Below, piece by piece: positions 24,701-35,784 of a stretch of 64,000 nt of DNA. Within the stretch, counting starts at the first letter, position 1. Each line of letters opens with the position of its first letter. The notes under the pieces are model-generated. The model saw only the letters and a list, made by a program, of their open reading frames with translations. It was not told the origin of the DNA and made no database searches. The position numbers were made by a program, and so were the translations under genes. This stretch comes from Pohlia nutans (lineage: Eukaryota; Streptophyta; Bryopsida; Bryales; Mniaceae), in the NCBI GenBank assembly GCA_022496805.1, contig CM040085.1, forward strand, positions 36,237,811-36,301,810, given 5' to 3'.

Positions 24701-25659
24701 TTAATTTTTATCAATTGATTTTCACTTCCACCTTTCCTATCTTCATTTTTTTTACTTTTTGCTAATATTTAATTTATTTTGTTTGGAAAAGATTCAATTT
24801 GATTTTTACTTTTATTTTATTTATTTGATTTTTGATGGAAAAAAATTAATTTACAAAAATACTCGAAGTACTGCCAAACATATGAATAACTTTCTTAATA
24901 TAACTCGGATTGACAAACGGATTTCACCAATAGCTTTAGAAAACCAAAAGTAGCCAAAAGCGACTCATTCCTTATTAAATGTATCATATCTTGTCGAATT
25001 CTTGTTGTTTTGGCCTTTCGCTGCGAGCAGAACTTATTATTGGTTATTAAATGTAAAATTTGCCTACTTTTGACTTTATCAGTGATCCTCAAAGATCTCT
25101 TTATATAGGAAATAAATATTCATTGAAATAAATATTCATTGGTCTCGCGAATTGTCTTGTGCGGTATTGTGGTAATGTTTTCACGCTTATGCAAAATCTA
25201 CGTTAAACTTATTTTAAAAAAACTAGTGGCTCCTTATTTTGGATCATTCCAAAATTTGCCAACATAGTCACAATACTTTGAGTTCTGTGTTTAGATTTTT
25301 TGGATTATTTTAGCATTATTCATTTAATATCTAAGAATTTATGAGTTCTTTTTACCGAAATCAACATTTGCGTTTATTACTTTAATTTCACTCGCTAATT
25401 CTACTGATTTTTTGAGATCCTTCTACATATGATATTTTTGGTGATTTTTTGTGATTTACTAAAATCATAACTTCTCGTTTATTGTCCTAATAACTGTTTG
25501 TTTAATTCTTAATTTTACTAATTTTTTTCATTAATTGAATTAACTAGTTATTTTTTACGAGTCGTGTTTCTTAGTAAATTTTTACCTTTTATGTATATCT
25601 ACCATATTTTATTTTTTAATCACTATTTAAGCTAAAATGTTGTATTAACAACATTCTAA

Positions 25660-25661
<2 letters not shown>
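18791..25661. other. AT-rich stretch with no supportable gene
   Basis: About 6.9 kb of very AT-rich DNA. No long frames, no recognisable domain pieces and no convincing terminal repeats. It is probably old, eroded transposon sequence. Confidence 0.5.

Positions 25662-25701
<40 letters not shown>
25662..25701. repeat. (TA)20 microsatellite
   Basis: Perfect TA dinucleotide repeat of 40 bases. Confidence 0.95.
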
Positions 25702-25703
<2 letters not shown>

Positions 25704-26669
25704 TTAATTAGACAAAATTTTGTTATTAGTTTTACCATTTTTATTTCTAAATAAGCTACTAATTTGGAATTAAAAAAAATCTTTAAAAACTAACAAATAG
25801 ATGTTTATTAATATTCAAAACACTTACTGTTGATTTGGCCTCTTACAAAAGCAGTTTTCACAAGGTACGTTGGTAATTTGTTTAATGACAAGAGTATTTG
25901 ACATTAATTCATCCAAGGGTTGGTGAAAAGCACTACGAGACACGACGTTTTGACCCATCGACTAATAACTTTGGGGGCCGCTATCAAGGCAGTTTTGGTT
26001 GTCGGAGAGAGAGGAAGATAATGACAATGAAAGAAAGAACCTAGCTCTTTCGGATACTACACTGGAAAGGTAAACTTTGGAATTACCTTAGTGTTTAAAC
26101 ATGTTGAAAATAATTCGGTCATTTTCTGGAGGAATTGACCTTAAAAAATCAACTCATCTGGATGATCAAGAGGAACAGTCTCCTTCCTCACGTTAACAAC
26201 ATCCAAAATACACGAAGAAAGAACAAAGAAGACCCGTAAGCTGACTTAGTGGGACAAAATCAAGTGCTACCGCAACTGAAATGAGTGGATGAACGTCGCA
26301 AGTTTAGGGGCTATTCTACAGAGTCCCTAGACACCAACCTGCGAAATACAGACGAGGAGATTGTCTCAAAATTAAAAACAACTTCTTAAAGTAAAATGGA
26401 AAGTTAAGTGAAAATGACCTTTAGATGAACAGGACGTGAGAGAAGGACAATAAAAAAGACGAGGAAGAGAGTCCCCATACATGAATTGAATTTGGAATTT
26501 TATTCACTTTAGTAGTTATAAGACAAAGAGGTAGGTCAGCTTGAAGAAGGATCAAAGTAGTATGGTCAGAATGAAGTCGGGGAGCAAGAGGTGCAAAGAG
26601 AAGCAGATGAGGGTTACTCGGAAATATCCTTCGGAATGAACAATATAATCCATTCAAGCAAGAGAGGGA
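25702..26669. other. Unassigned flank of the pseudogene
   Basis: GC content rises from about 25860, suggesting eroded coding DNA upstream of the coiled-coil pseudogene, but no frame is readable for more than a few dozen codons. Confidence 0.3.
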
Positions 26670-27420
26670 CCAATGAAGTAGCGGAGCGATTGGATCTCAT
26701 TTTTCAAAATATTCAGTATCTGGCAACCGAGACAGCGACTGTGCGGAAGTGATACTATGAGCAAAAAGATATTCGCCCTAATTATTAAGTTTTAGCGCAA
26801 GTCCATGTCGAGCAGTAGCACTTAGCGGAACGCGTCAAATTCTTGAACCACGAACTGAATTATGAACACTTGAAGTAAGTCGAGATGAAAGAGTACTAGA
26901 TGATGAATTGTATTATGCTCAAGACAAATTAAAGGAAATAGAAAAACAATTGAGAGAGGTGCATGAACAGTTGAAAACCCTCAAGATAATCAACGAGCAA
27001 GAGTAGGTTAAGTCAATCAAGAAGATGATCATGGTGGAGGAGACGAGAACCCATCACTTGGTCTTAGAAGGCAAAGTAGCGCGCGGTTCCATGATTTTAG
27101 TTGGTTGGCGTTGGAAAACTAGTTGTTGAAGTGTCGGGTGGAGATAGCCGTGGACAATTCTACCATTGCAAATCGAGGTTGGCCTAACACGTGCTAATTA
27201 CGAACAAAAATAAGTGGTAGGAAATCGCAACGTACAAGGAGGATCATGGGCAGCAAACGAAGTATTTGATGAGGTTTGTCGAGGCTCATCCTTCATTCGT
27301 GTATTAGTTAAATGAAGTACCTGAAGATCACCTAAAATATCTCTTGTTTTTTGTGTTGTTGTTTATGATGTATTGTGGCGGAACATTTCATGTGAAAATA
27401 AAAGTTTATCAACTGCGGTT
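26670..27420 (+). pseudogene. Decayed coiled-coil gene of unknown family
   Basis: A plus-strand frame can be followed through many stops: EVAERLDLIFQNIQYLATE, then HLAERVKFLNHELNYEHLK, then (after a shift) KLKEIEKQLREVHEQLKTLK, and later EIATYKEDHGQQTKYLMRF and NEVPEDHLKYLL. Most stops are TAG, TAA or TGA at places where Gln or Arg codons (CAG, CAA, CGA) would fit. The content suggests a Glu/Leu-rich coiled coil followed by a globular C-terminal end. I do not recognise the family; a retrotransposon gag-like gene or a cellular gene are both possible. Confidence 0.5.
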
Positions 27421-27957
27421 GATTCGTATTCGATCCGCAAAGCGAGAAGTTTGAGTACGTATTGCGAGTACTAATTAGGAGTGCATTCTTATTGAATTAA
27501 AATTTGAATTTTAAAACAATAAATTAGACCAGACTATGTGTATTAATTTAAGTTCAGAGTGTATAATAAATTTTAATGATAAAAGAAGAATAAACATTGT
27601 GATTATTTTTTTAAGAAGGTAATCTGGTAATGAGTGTTGAATTGAATGCTTAAGGTATGAGAAAGAGAATTGTAAGTGTGAGAGAATTGGAATGAGTACA
27701 TGAGTTTATGAATAAAATTTAAAAATGTGATTTTTGACTTAAAAATTGTCTAAAACTTTAAAACTTATCATTTTAGCATATTTTGTTCAAATTTAATATA
27801 TCTTTGGTTTTCAAAAAATTCATGAATTATACTTTAATATTATTTGAAAAAATTGAAATATTCATGGTAGTAAAAGAAATCATTGCTTGAAAAATATACT
27901 ACAAATCTATTGTTAGCATTGATTTTTAAATTTATTAAAAAATTCACCATAACTATG

Positions 27958-28538
27958 TTAACCCCTAAAGGACCACGAGGCCACCACGCGACTTCTGGAA
28001 CTAGAAAGTGAGGAAATTCGAGTTGTTGGGCCGTGAATTGTAAGGTGAGCAACAAAGAGACCCTAGTTCTTTTTGAGAGCTGAATCCGTGGGTACTTCTT
28101 GATCGAAATTTCATGAAGCGTGCAATTTTTGGTGATTTTTTTGAGCTGCAAGGAGGCTATTTGGGCGTCACTTGAGACCCTCATATCTTCTTCCTCACAC
28201 CTCCAAATTATGTGAATTTTTTTGCACATGCTCAAAATGATGATCATTATCCATGGTAGAAATTTCAGAATTTTTGGAGCACTTTTGATCAATCCGATTT
28301 TAGCATATGTACAAAATACCCTGAACGAGTTCCATCAATCTTCTCAACGGTGGCATTTTCTCAAAAATTGTGCGATTTTGTCGATCCTTTTTTCATACAA
28401 AAGCTATGTAAGTCTTCCTTAAATTCAACGGTGCCGATCGTCAAAATTAACCCACACCAATGAGGAATTGAGCTTGTTATAAGAGCTAGTCAAGAAAACA
28501 AGAGCTAAGCTAAAACCCCCCGGTCCTTTAGGGGTTAA
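27958..28538 (-). mobile_element. MITE-like element, family B copy 2 (TTAA type)
   Basis: Perfect TTAA at 27958-27961 and 28535-28538, with termini CCCCTAAAGGACC...GGTCCTTTAGGGG. It is 581 bp and aligns along its whole length, in inverted orientation, with 18011-18612. The copies differ by scattered substitutions and by the length of the G run. Open frames inside it on either strand are chance. Confidence 0.8.
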
Positions 28539-29394
28539 TAGTCACTAGTCCCACTCAAGAACTCATATGTGACATCCGGGTGAAACACTATTTTTTTTGA
28601 TTTTGTATGTGACTTTCTTGACTATCAAACCTAACAAACAAATCCTAAACCTGGACGTTTGAGTGTGCAAAGTACTTAATTTCAGAAGTCTTTTGTTAGG
28701 ACATAATTACTTTGAAGTTTTGTTTGTGTTTTAAACATCTTGTGATAAGATTCTCGCGAGATTTAAATATGCATTTCTGTTAATTAGACAAGTAATTGTT
28801 AAAAGTGAAGATGTAATATTTTGTGAGATAATCAAGTGTCTCAACTTCTATTCCATTATAATTTGTTCATAATTTGATCACGAGGTTAAGTTTAAGAGAA
28901 ATTTTCAGGAAATCATTTTGTTTATAACTTGTATCTCCGTAATTTCGACGTATCGGACGCGTTTAATTTTAATACTAGTTTTGAAAACATATTGTTTCTA
29001 AAACACACAAAACATTAAATTGAATGGGTAGACTTATTAACGTAATGAATGTTATATTTTTTTGCAAATATAATTGAAGATATAGCAGAAGTCCATTATT
29101 GAATCATGAGGGCAAATTCTATGATGCTTTAGACGAATAGTATCACTGAGCCGGATATGTGATGAAACATGTCTTGACTATTACCACAGATAACATGGAG
29201 GTCCAGACAAAATGTTGTGAGTGCACCGACATCATCAACCATGAGAATACCAATGTCAAAAGATAAGTAGAACTTTCACGATGGAGCCATTGATAGCTTT
29301 CAAAAAACGACAGAAACTAGTTCAGACTGCTAGAAAGGGTAGACTACCCATTTGACCGTTTGATCAATAAGCTGTAGAGTTCTATATGTTACTC
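28539..29394. other. Intergenic, no gene seen
   Basis: AT-rich sequence between a MITE and a Harbinger remnant; nothing recognised. Confidence 0.4.
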
Positions 29395-30108
29395 TTCATC
29401 TGAGCTATAGTCATAGTCATAGTCATCGTACATACAACTTTCAAACTGAAAATTTGATTTTCTTTCCAAATGATTTTTGTAAAAGCTCTTTGCTAATAAT
29501 AGATGAGCCCATGTTAAATCTACAAACATGCGTTTCATCTTCTGTGGTCACTTTTTTTTTGTTTCTTCACATGTACCATTCTCTTTCTCTAGATCTTCTT
29601 CTTCTCCCGGTTCTATAAATGACGTTTCTTCCGCTTCTATATTCGCTTTCTGCAGTTCCCTCATTTCCCTCAATGATGATTCCAGAGCATGAAACATACC
29701 TATTTGTTGCATTTTTTGTAGTAACATATTGGCTTCGGCTTACTACTCTTTCTCAGCTTCTTTAGCCCAGTCTATGGAGAATTCATCATTCTCTATAATA
29801 CATAAATTGTAAAGACATAAACATGTAGTAACTATGTCAAACAAATTACGGAGTGACATGTCAATCCTCTTCAGTAATATATGTCATCTTCCTTTTAGAA
29901 TCCCAAATATTCTTTCCATAGTCATACGAATGTTTGATTGAATAAAATTCCAATAAACTTTTCTTCTAGACAATCCTTATCTTTCTTCCTTGAATGGTGA
30001 CAAAACATGACCTCATAGGATATGCAACATCACCAATGAATTTGTAAGGTAAAAATGCACCTTTCATAGTTTTCTTCTCAATTTCAGATTTATGAAATAA
30101 TGCCTAAA
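29395..30108 (-). pseudogene. PIF/Harbinger transposase, C-terminal half, decayed
   Basis: The minus strand reads KGAFLPYKFIGDVAYPMRS (region of the second catalytic Asp, GD). After a frame shift it reads SNIRMTMERIFGILKGR (region of the catalytic Glu), then HILLKRIDM, LCLYNLCII and an acidic tail. This is the DDE_Tnp_4 order. Interruptions include a TGA in place of the Trp after KGR and TAG-TAA after EKE, where Gln codons would fit. The frame ends at the MITE at 30105, which probably truncated it. Confidence 0.7.
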
Positions 30109-30392
30109 AGCATGGCCACCCATGCCTTTTGAATGTGGCCTTGGAAACTAATTAAAAGGGCCCTGTTGCAGTTCAAGTGGCCTTGAAAATTCTGCAGATC
30201 CACTGTGGAGTCTCATTGGAATTCAGAACTTGCATAATCAAGAAGGCCAGGGTGAATAGGAGCCCCCGATATGCATGTGAGTAGGCCAAGTTTGATCTCA
30301 TTGATATTTGAACACCTACAAGCCATATCATAGGCCGGCCATACTCTGAAGTAGCATTTCCAAATGCAAAAGCATGTCCAGGCCATGCTCTA
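30105..30392. mobile_element. Harbinger-type MITE
   Basis: The left end reads TAAAAGCATGGCCACCC. The right end, reversed, reads TAGAGCATGGCCTGG. The same terminal motif occurs at 42560-42595 beside a Harbinger element. About 290 bp with no coding capacity. It abuts the coding remnant at 29395-30108. Confidence 0.55.
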
Positions 30393-30691
30393 GAGAGATT
30401 TTTTTTGTTTTTTTGTTTTTGTTGTATTGTTCCTGTTGTTTGGTGAAATTTTTTATTTTTTATTTTTTATTTTAAAAAAGGACATATATTCCATTACAAA
30501 GAAACAAGACAAACATCATTGAACTAAGAGGCAGCGCTTTGTGGCGATAATTGATGTTCGGTGTTTGAGTTTCGTGTAGTTTGGTGTTTGTGTTTCATAT
30601 TTAGGGTGTTTGATTTTTGTGTAGTTCGGTGTTTGAGTTTAATGGAGTCCGTGACTTGAGGCGTGGATTTTTGGCGTGCCCAACTGCCCAT

Positions 30692-30955
30692 ATGAAGAGA
30701 GCTCGCAAACAATTTTTAAGAGATGAGGAAGAAGATGAACATATGATACACTATGTTATGGACTTAGCATTTGCCGATGCCGCTCCTATTTTGTCTGTTT
30801 ATATGAGGGGGATCTCGTCCCGAGAAGGCCCGAAACATCAATAGATTTAGGTATGACATGCACGAACGTATGATGGCAGATTATTTCTGTGACCAATTTG
30901 TGTATAGGCCTGTGAGACACCAATTCGGCCCTTGGTGTTCACAGTGGTTAATTGT
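30692..30955 (+). pseudogene. PIF/Harbinger transposase, N-terminal fragment
   Basis: Starts at ATG 30692 with a basic then acidic leader (KRARKQFL, DEEEDE). After a one-base shift near 30835 it continues NINRFRYDMHERMMADYF, which matches the conserved N-terminal region of plant Harbinger transposases (R-x-x-x-x-x-x-LMADYF...F-R). Only the N-terminal portion is present, and it is on the opposite strand to the C-terminal piece at 29395-30108, so it belongs to a different insertion. Confidence 0.55.
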
Positions 30956-32025
30956 TAGGTTTTTTCGATTTTTTATGTGTTTATTATTCTAAAATAGAAG
31001 ATTAATAGAAATAGTGGAATTTACGATGGAATAACCAAATATATTTTTTATTTTTTATTTTTTTTAGTTAATTGGTAAAAATACCATAATATAGGTAATC
31101 TTCTATGTGAAAAACTATTAATAATCGTTGAAAGGGTTCAAGTTGCAGGAAAACCAAGATATATTATTGTATGGGGGGATGCCCTCTAAGATCACTATGT
31201 AATAGGAATTAAAATATAGAAGGAAATAGATAGTAAAGACTATTTTAGTTTGGTAATAAGTAGGTCAGTAAATTATATAAATAATTATAGTATTAAAAAA
31301 ATTCTCAAAAGAACTCACAAAAGTATTTTGAGTCTTAGGAAGACTCCAAAAAAATTATAGATGTCTTCAACAATTTGTCAATAGGTATTTTAGATCCTAT
31401 ATGTAGTGATTAGGACTTACAAAATTGTAAAAAATAATTGAAAAAATCTAAAATTACCACAAAAATTGGGAAGGGTCTCTAGAGCACCTTATACATTGTA
31501 GTAAAATTTGAAGATTATTGGAGTTAAGGAGCTACTTTAATTTTTTTAAATGAAGAATTTATCATTATTCGATCAAACGGTGAAATTTATCAGGCGTGCC
31601 CAAGACGATTTAGGAGTTTGAATCAGATGTTCCTAAAGGCTATTTTAGCTATTTGAACCTCAAGGATTCCAATGGTGAAGTCAAGTAAGTCAAAAGTACT
31701 TTTTACCGGACGGCGTAAATTCGGCCCGTAACTTCATTAAAGTAAAAATGTAAGTTTTATCGTTTTGATCAAAGAAGGGTCTCCGTAGGCTAATTTAGAC
31801 CTTCTGAAGTCACTGGTGAAGTTAAAATTTCAATTGAATCTATATTTTGTATGTTATTAAAGATCAACAATAAATAAGGATAAAAATAGACTTACCGTTG
31901 ACTTTTTCGGCATTTGACCACCAACCGGTCGTATTATTGAAGGGGTTGGTGGAAGGAGCTAAATGAGCTTGGCTCTATTATATAGATACATTCATAAATA
32001 GATGAATGACATTATTAGTCTCTAC
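30956..32025. other. AT-rich, no gene seen
   Basis: No recognised coding or repeat structure. Confidence 0.4.
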
Positions 32026-32405
32026 AACTACACTAAATAGTATATTTAGTGTGAGGCACATTAATTGCGAACATCACTCTAAATATCAAAAAACCTACTT
32101 TTGTAAAAACACTAATTGTGAATTCTCACACTATTTATGAAGAATAGTAACATTTTAACATTGTGATCTTTTGAGATATGGATATTTAGTGTGAGTAAGG
32201 AATGAAACTTGAGATGAAAGTTTAGATGGAAAAACTGAAATTTTAGAAATGGAATGAATCGAATTGGATGATAACTGAAATTGGATGATAAGTATGATTA
32301 TCATCCAACACTAATTATCCACAAATTGACAATTAGTGTTAGACAAGGAGTAGGGGTAAGCACATTATTCATCACCTCACACTAAATATACTATTTAGTG
32401 TAGTT
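32026..32405. mobile_element. MITE with 31-bp perfect inverted termini
   Basis: The left terminus AACTACACTAAATAGTATA... (32026-32056) is exactly complementary to the right terminus at 32375-32405. Each terminus contains its own small palindrome around 'cactaaatagtatatttagtg'. The 380-bp interior is non-coding, with 'cacactaatt' motifs like those in the element at 5681-5886. Confidence 0.75.
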
Positions 32406-32677
32406 AAATAAAAGTTAGTCAAACTAAGTGTAGAATAAATTAATTTTTATTAGTTTAGAATAGAAGGTAAAACAAAAGGGTTTTATAAAAAGGAGTAGGG
32501 CCTCACATGATGGATGGTATTAATTACCCTACAACTAAGCAAAACAAAAAATATATATATAAAAAACTAGAAGTAGTTGTGGAATAAAACAAATTCTATT
32601 AATAATAGTTCGTAGGTGAAACAAAGGTTTATTAGAGTTGGTAGGGAGGAATAGTACCTCCAATTATTAGTTTAGTA

Positions 32678-32690
32678 TATAAAGAGAGGC
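32678..32690 (+). promoter_or_regulatory. TATA-like box, possible LTR or promoter remnant
   Basis: The motif AGTATATAAAGAG precedes a C/T-rich stretch and a GC-richer block (32700-33100). This could be a promoter for the downstream genes or part of a solo LTR. No matching second LTR or target duplication was found, so the nature is open. Confidence 0.3.
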
Positions 32691-33621
32691 CTTGTGCCTC
32701 TCAAAACACCACATTGTTGATAGTCACACGCTTGTATGTGGTTTTAGTGTAGAATTGAAGCTCTCTTTCTTTTGCTCCATTAGAGAAATTCGTAAACTCT
32801 TCAAATCTCCTTGTTCCGGTCCCGTGTCAGTTAATATTCCGGCCTGGTGGACAAGAAAAGGAGGGAGCGTCAGGCTCTAAAATTAAAAGGCGGACGAGTT
32901 ATATTTCGGGTAAGAAAAGAAGGATGACCCAGTTTGCTACTGGAATCACTGCGCTCCGCGGACCTCAAGTCGACACAACAAATGTGAAACTCGTGTGTCT
33001 AAAATTAAATTTGCAAGTTGTGCTAGCCGTGTGGGTTGTCCAATGCAACGAGCCGTTTGAGAAAGGTTGTCTAGTGCAAGGAGCCGGACTGGAGTTGCAA
33101 AAAGTAGCAAGGAGCTGAAGTCAAGTTGCATCAGACTTCAGTTCCAAAAAATTCTTAAGTGGTAATTAAACTGAAGTTAAGCTGAAGTTGATAGCACTGA
33201 GGTTGATCGGCACTCAAGTTGACTGCTGATCGGAGCTGGTGTAGTTGCCGTGTTTTGGATCGGTGTTCCAATCGTTTAGAAGATCGGTGTTCTAGATGTT
33301 TTGAAGTTCCGTGATCTAATCGGTGTTGATCGGTGTTTAGGAGTTCTTGAACTGAAGTTTAATGTGTTGTTGAAGTTCCGGACCCGATCGGTGTTTTGAC
33401 CTCTGTCGCTGTAGCCGGACGCAGTGCATAGGCTCTCCTGACTTCCCTCTTTGCTCCTTCTGGATCGTGTATTGGTAGCTCGCAAGAGAAGGGGAGAGAG
33501 TGATCGACTAGCTTGGGGTCAAGATAAGAGAGATTTTGCACATCCATGGAGAGCAGTGCGGCAACCAGATCAGTGCCAAGTTTTGATCTGAAGTTGGTCA
33601 AAGTTTCCGAAGTAGAGATCA

Positions 33622-35069
33622 ATGGCGTGGTCATGGAGAGATGCTGCAAATGCGTACAGTAATCAAGGACAGGCCCCGCCTGCATTTCGAAATCTGAGCG
33701 GATTGCCGGCCTTTATTGACCCTGGAGGGCTGCCTCCTCTTCCAGCGCAAGTTCAACCATAGCATTCAACTCAACCACAACATCAACATATCCAGGTGAG
33801 AAATCTTACTATGTTTCAAATTACTGTATTTTCAATGTGTATTTTGTTTTCATTGTGTTATTATTGCGATTTCACTGCGTTTTCACTGTGTTTTTTTGTT
33901 TTTACTGCATTTTTGCTGCGTTTTCACTAAATTACCATTTTTCACTGCGTTTTCACTTTTCACTGCGTTTTCACTTTTCACTGCGTTCTCATTGCATTAT
34001 TCACTGCATTTTTCACTACATTTTTTACTGCATTTTTGCCGTGTTATTGGGTTTAATGAATTTACAGCAATTTAGATGTATTTATTGTGTGAATATTATT
34101 GTCCAATTTCAGGGTATGCTACAAGAGCAAAATGTTGCATTTTCAAACATTCCCTCATTAAATTCATTACCAATACAATCACCTAATAGCTCATATGATA
34201 TTTTACCTATTTTTTCACGGGGTGCATCTCCTCTACCCACTTTGCTTGAAGAGGATTGTGAGATTTTTGAAAATCTTCCTCCAACTAAGAAACAAAAATC
34301 CTAGTTGTCTAGTGTACCATCTAGGTCTTCTAGACAAATCATTGAATCACAACAATTGGCATGCATGGTATCATCGTATAATATTCATTTTGGAGAATAT
34401 AGTAAGGGTAGAAAAAAAGTGGTAAATCAATTGGTCCCCGCTATGGTATGGAAACTAGTGTATCAAGATTTCATACAAGCACATCCACATCAGACTTTCC
34501 AAGAAGAGACCTTAAAAGAACGTTTACGGGATACTTTAAAAGAAATAAAAACTGGAACTAGCAACGAAGAAGGAATTGAAAAAGCCACGTTGCAACCGGA
34601 CGACATTTTAGAGCAAATTAGAGCAACTGATGGACATGCTGCTAGAAATGTACTCCGTGTTCGCCAAACTGTCATTGATCGTCAAAGCCCGGGATTGACC
34701 ACATCAGAAATCAACACTGCTTCACCAAGTTCTCATCAACATCAACCTAGCGGCAATACAACACTAACATCTAGAGCTTCACAAGAGAAAGAAAAGACAC
34801 CCTCAAAGGCAATGATTTTCAATGAACAAGCGAAGGGCATCAACGCAATGGCAACATCTTATAAAAACGGAGAACCTCACCGAGAGGCATTCATGATGGC
34901 AAAAACTAAAGAAGCTCAAGCCAAGCTAGACTTGGAGGCCCAAAAAGCCAATTTCTACTCCGCAAGGGCTCGTAGTGTGAAGTTAGCCGACCTCTTCAAG
35001 TTAAGAGAAGCAGGTGTATATACAGAAGAAGAGTTCCGTTTAGAAACTAGAAAGGTCATGGATTCCTGA
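33622..35069 (+). pseudogene. Two-exon gene of unknown family with a basic/coiled-coil C-terminal part, broken
   Basis: Exon 1 (33622-33795) starts at ATG, is Pro/Gln-rich and ends CAG before GTGAGA. Exon 2 starts at 34113 after 'tttcag'; phase is conserved. Two in-frame TAG stops interrupt the reading, at 33760-33762 (in a Gln-rich context) and 34302-34304; otherwise the frame is open to 35069, about 377 codons. The middle is a conserved-looking globular block (FGEYSKGRKKVVNQLVP, then WKLVYQDFIQAHPHQ and LKERLRDTLKEIK). A Ser/Gln linker and a helical Lys/Glu/Ala-rich end (AQAKLDLEAQK, KLREAGVYTEEEF) follow. It sits about 700 bases upstream of, and on the same strand as, the TET/JBP-like gene, so the two may belong to one mobile unit. 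I do not recognise the family. Confidence 0.5.
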
Positions 35070-35369
35070 CTATAAAATTATTGTACTACTTTTAAATAAA
35101 ATAAAGTGATATTATTACTATAAAATTTTTACCTCATGGTAGAAGTATAAACTCATGTCTACAACCAAAATTTAAGGAATACACTAAAAGAACTACTGAA
35201 AGATAAAACAAAACAACTCTACAAGCAAATTAGGCTTTAAATGTTAAAACAAGGATAAATTATTTTAATTCACACCTTAAAAACACTCAACATGCATGAC
35301 AGTAAAATCAATTTTATTAAAATTCTAGAATTAAAGCAATGCATTTATAATTCAATTTTATCACAAGTA

Positions 35370-35449
35370 AATGTTAAAAATAAAAGTGTGTTGAGGTAGG
35401 CTTGAGGTAGACCTCAAACCTACCTCAATACACTTTTATTTTTAACATT
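35370..35449. repeat. 80-base hairpin (inverted repeat)
   Basis: Two 39-base arms around a central AG, with two mismatches (both compatible with G-U pairing in RNA). Core of the arm: GTGTTGAGGTAGGCTTGAGG. It lies between the two neighbouring plus-strand genes. Confidence 0.9.
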
Positions 35450-35488
35450 ATTTATTAAAAATTTAAAAATAGGGATCAATTTATAAGA

Positions 35489-35556
35489 AAAAATAAAAGT
35501 GTGTTGAGGTAGGCTTGAGGTAGACCTCAAGCCTACCTCAACACACTTTTATTTTT
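35489..35556. repeat. 68-base perfect hairpin, second copy
   Basis: Two perfect 33-base arms around a central AG, with the same core as the hairpin at 35370. A third, half copy is at 35622-35658. The spacers contain repeats of 'gggatcaattta'. The set looks like a small array of foldback units. Confidence 0.9.
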
Positions 35557-35784
35557 AACATTAAATAGGGATCAAATTGAAAAGTAAAAACATGGGATCA
35601 ATTTAAAAGTAGGAATCAATTTAATGTTAAAAATAAAAGTATGTTAAGGTAGGCTTGTATGTATCACAATGTAGTTTTATTACATTAATATATCTTATTG
35701 TTGTCTCTTCTTTTGTTTTCTAGTTTGTCTATAGATAACATTATCTAATTAACAAGATTGCATATTATCTTTCTAGGCTACAGT

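Noticed and set aside
32660..33110. A complete solo LTR
   Set aside because: There is a TATA-like box and LTR-like texture, but no matching partner, terminal dinucleotides or target duplication could be defined.
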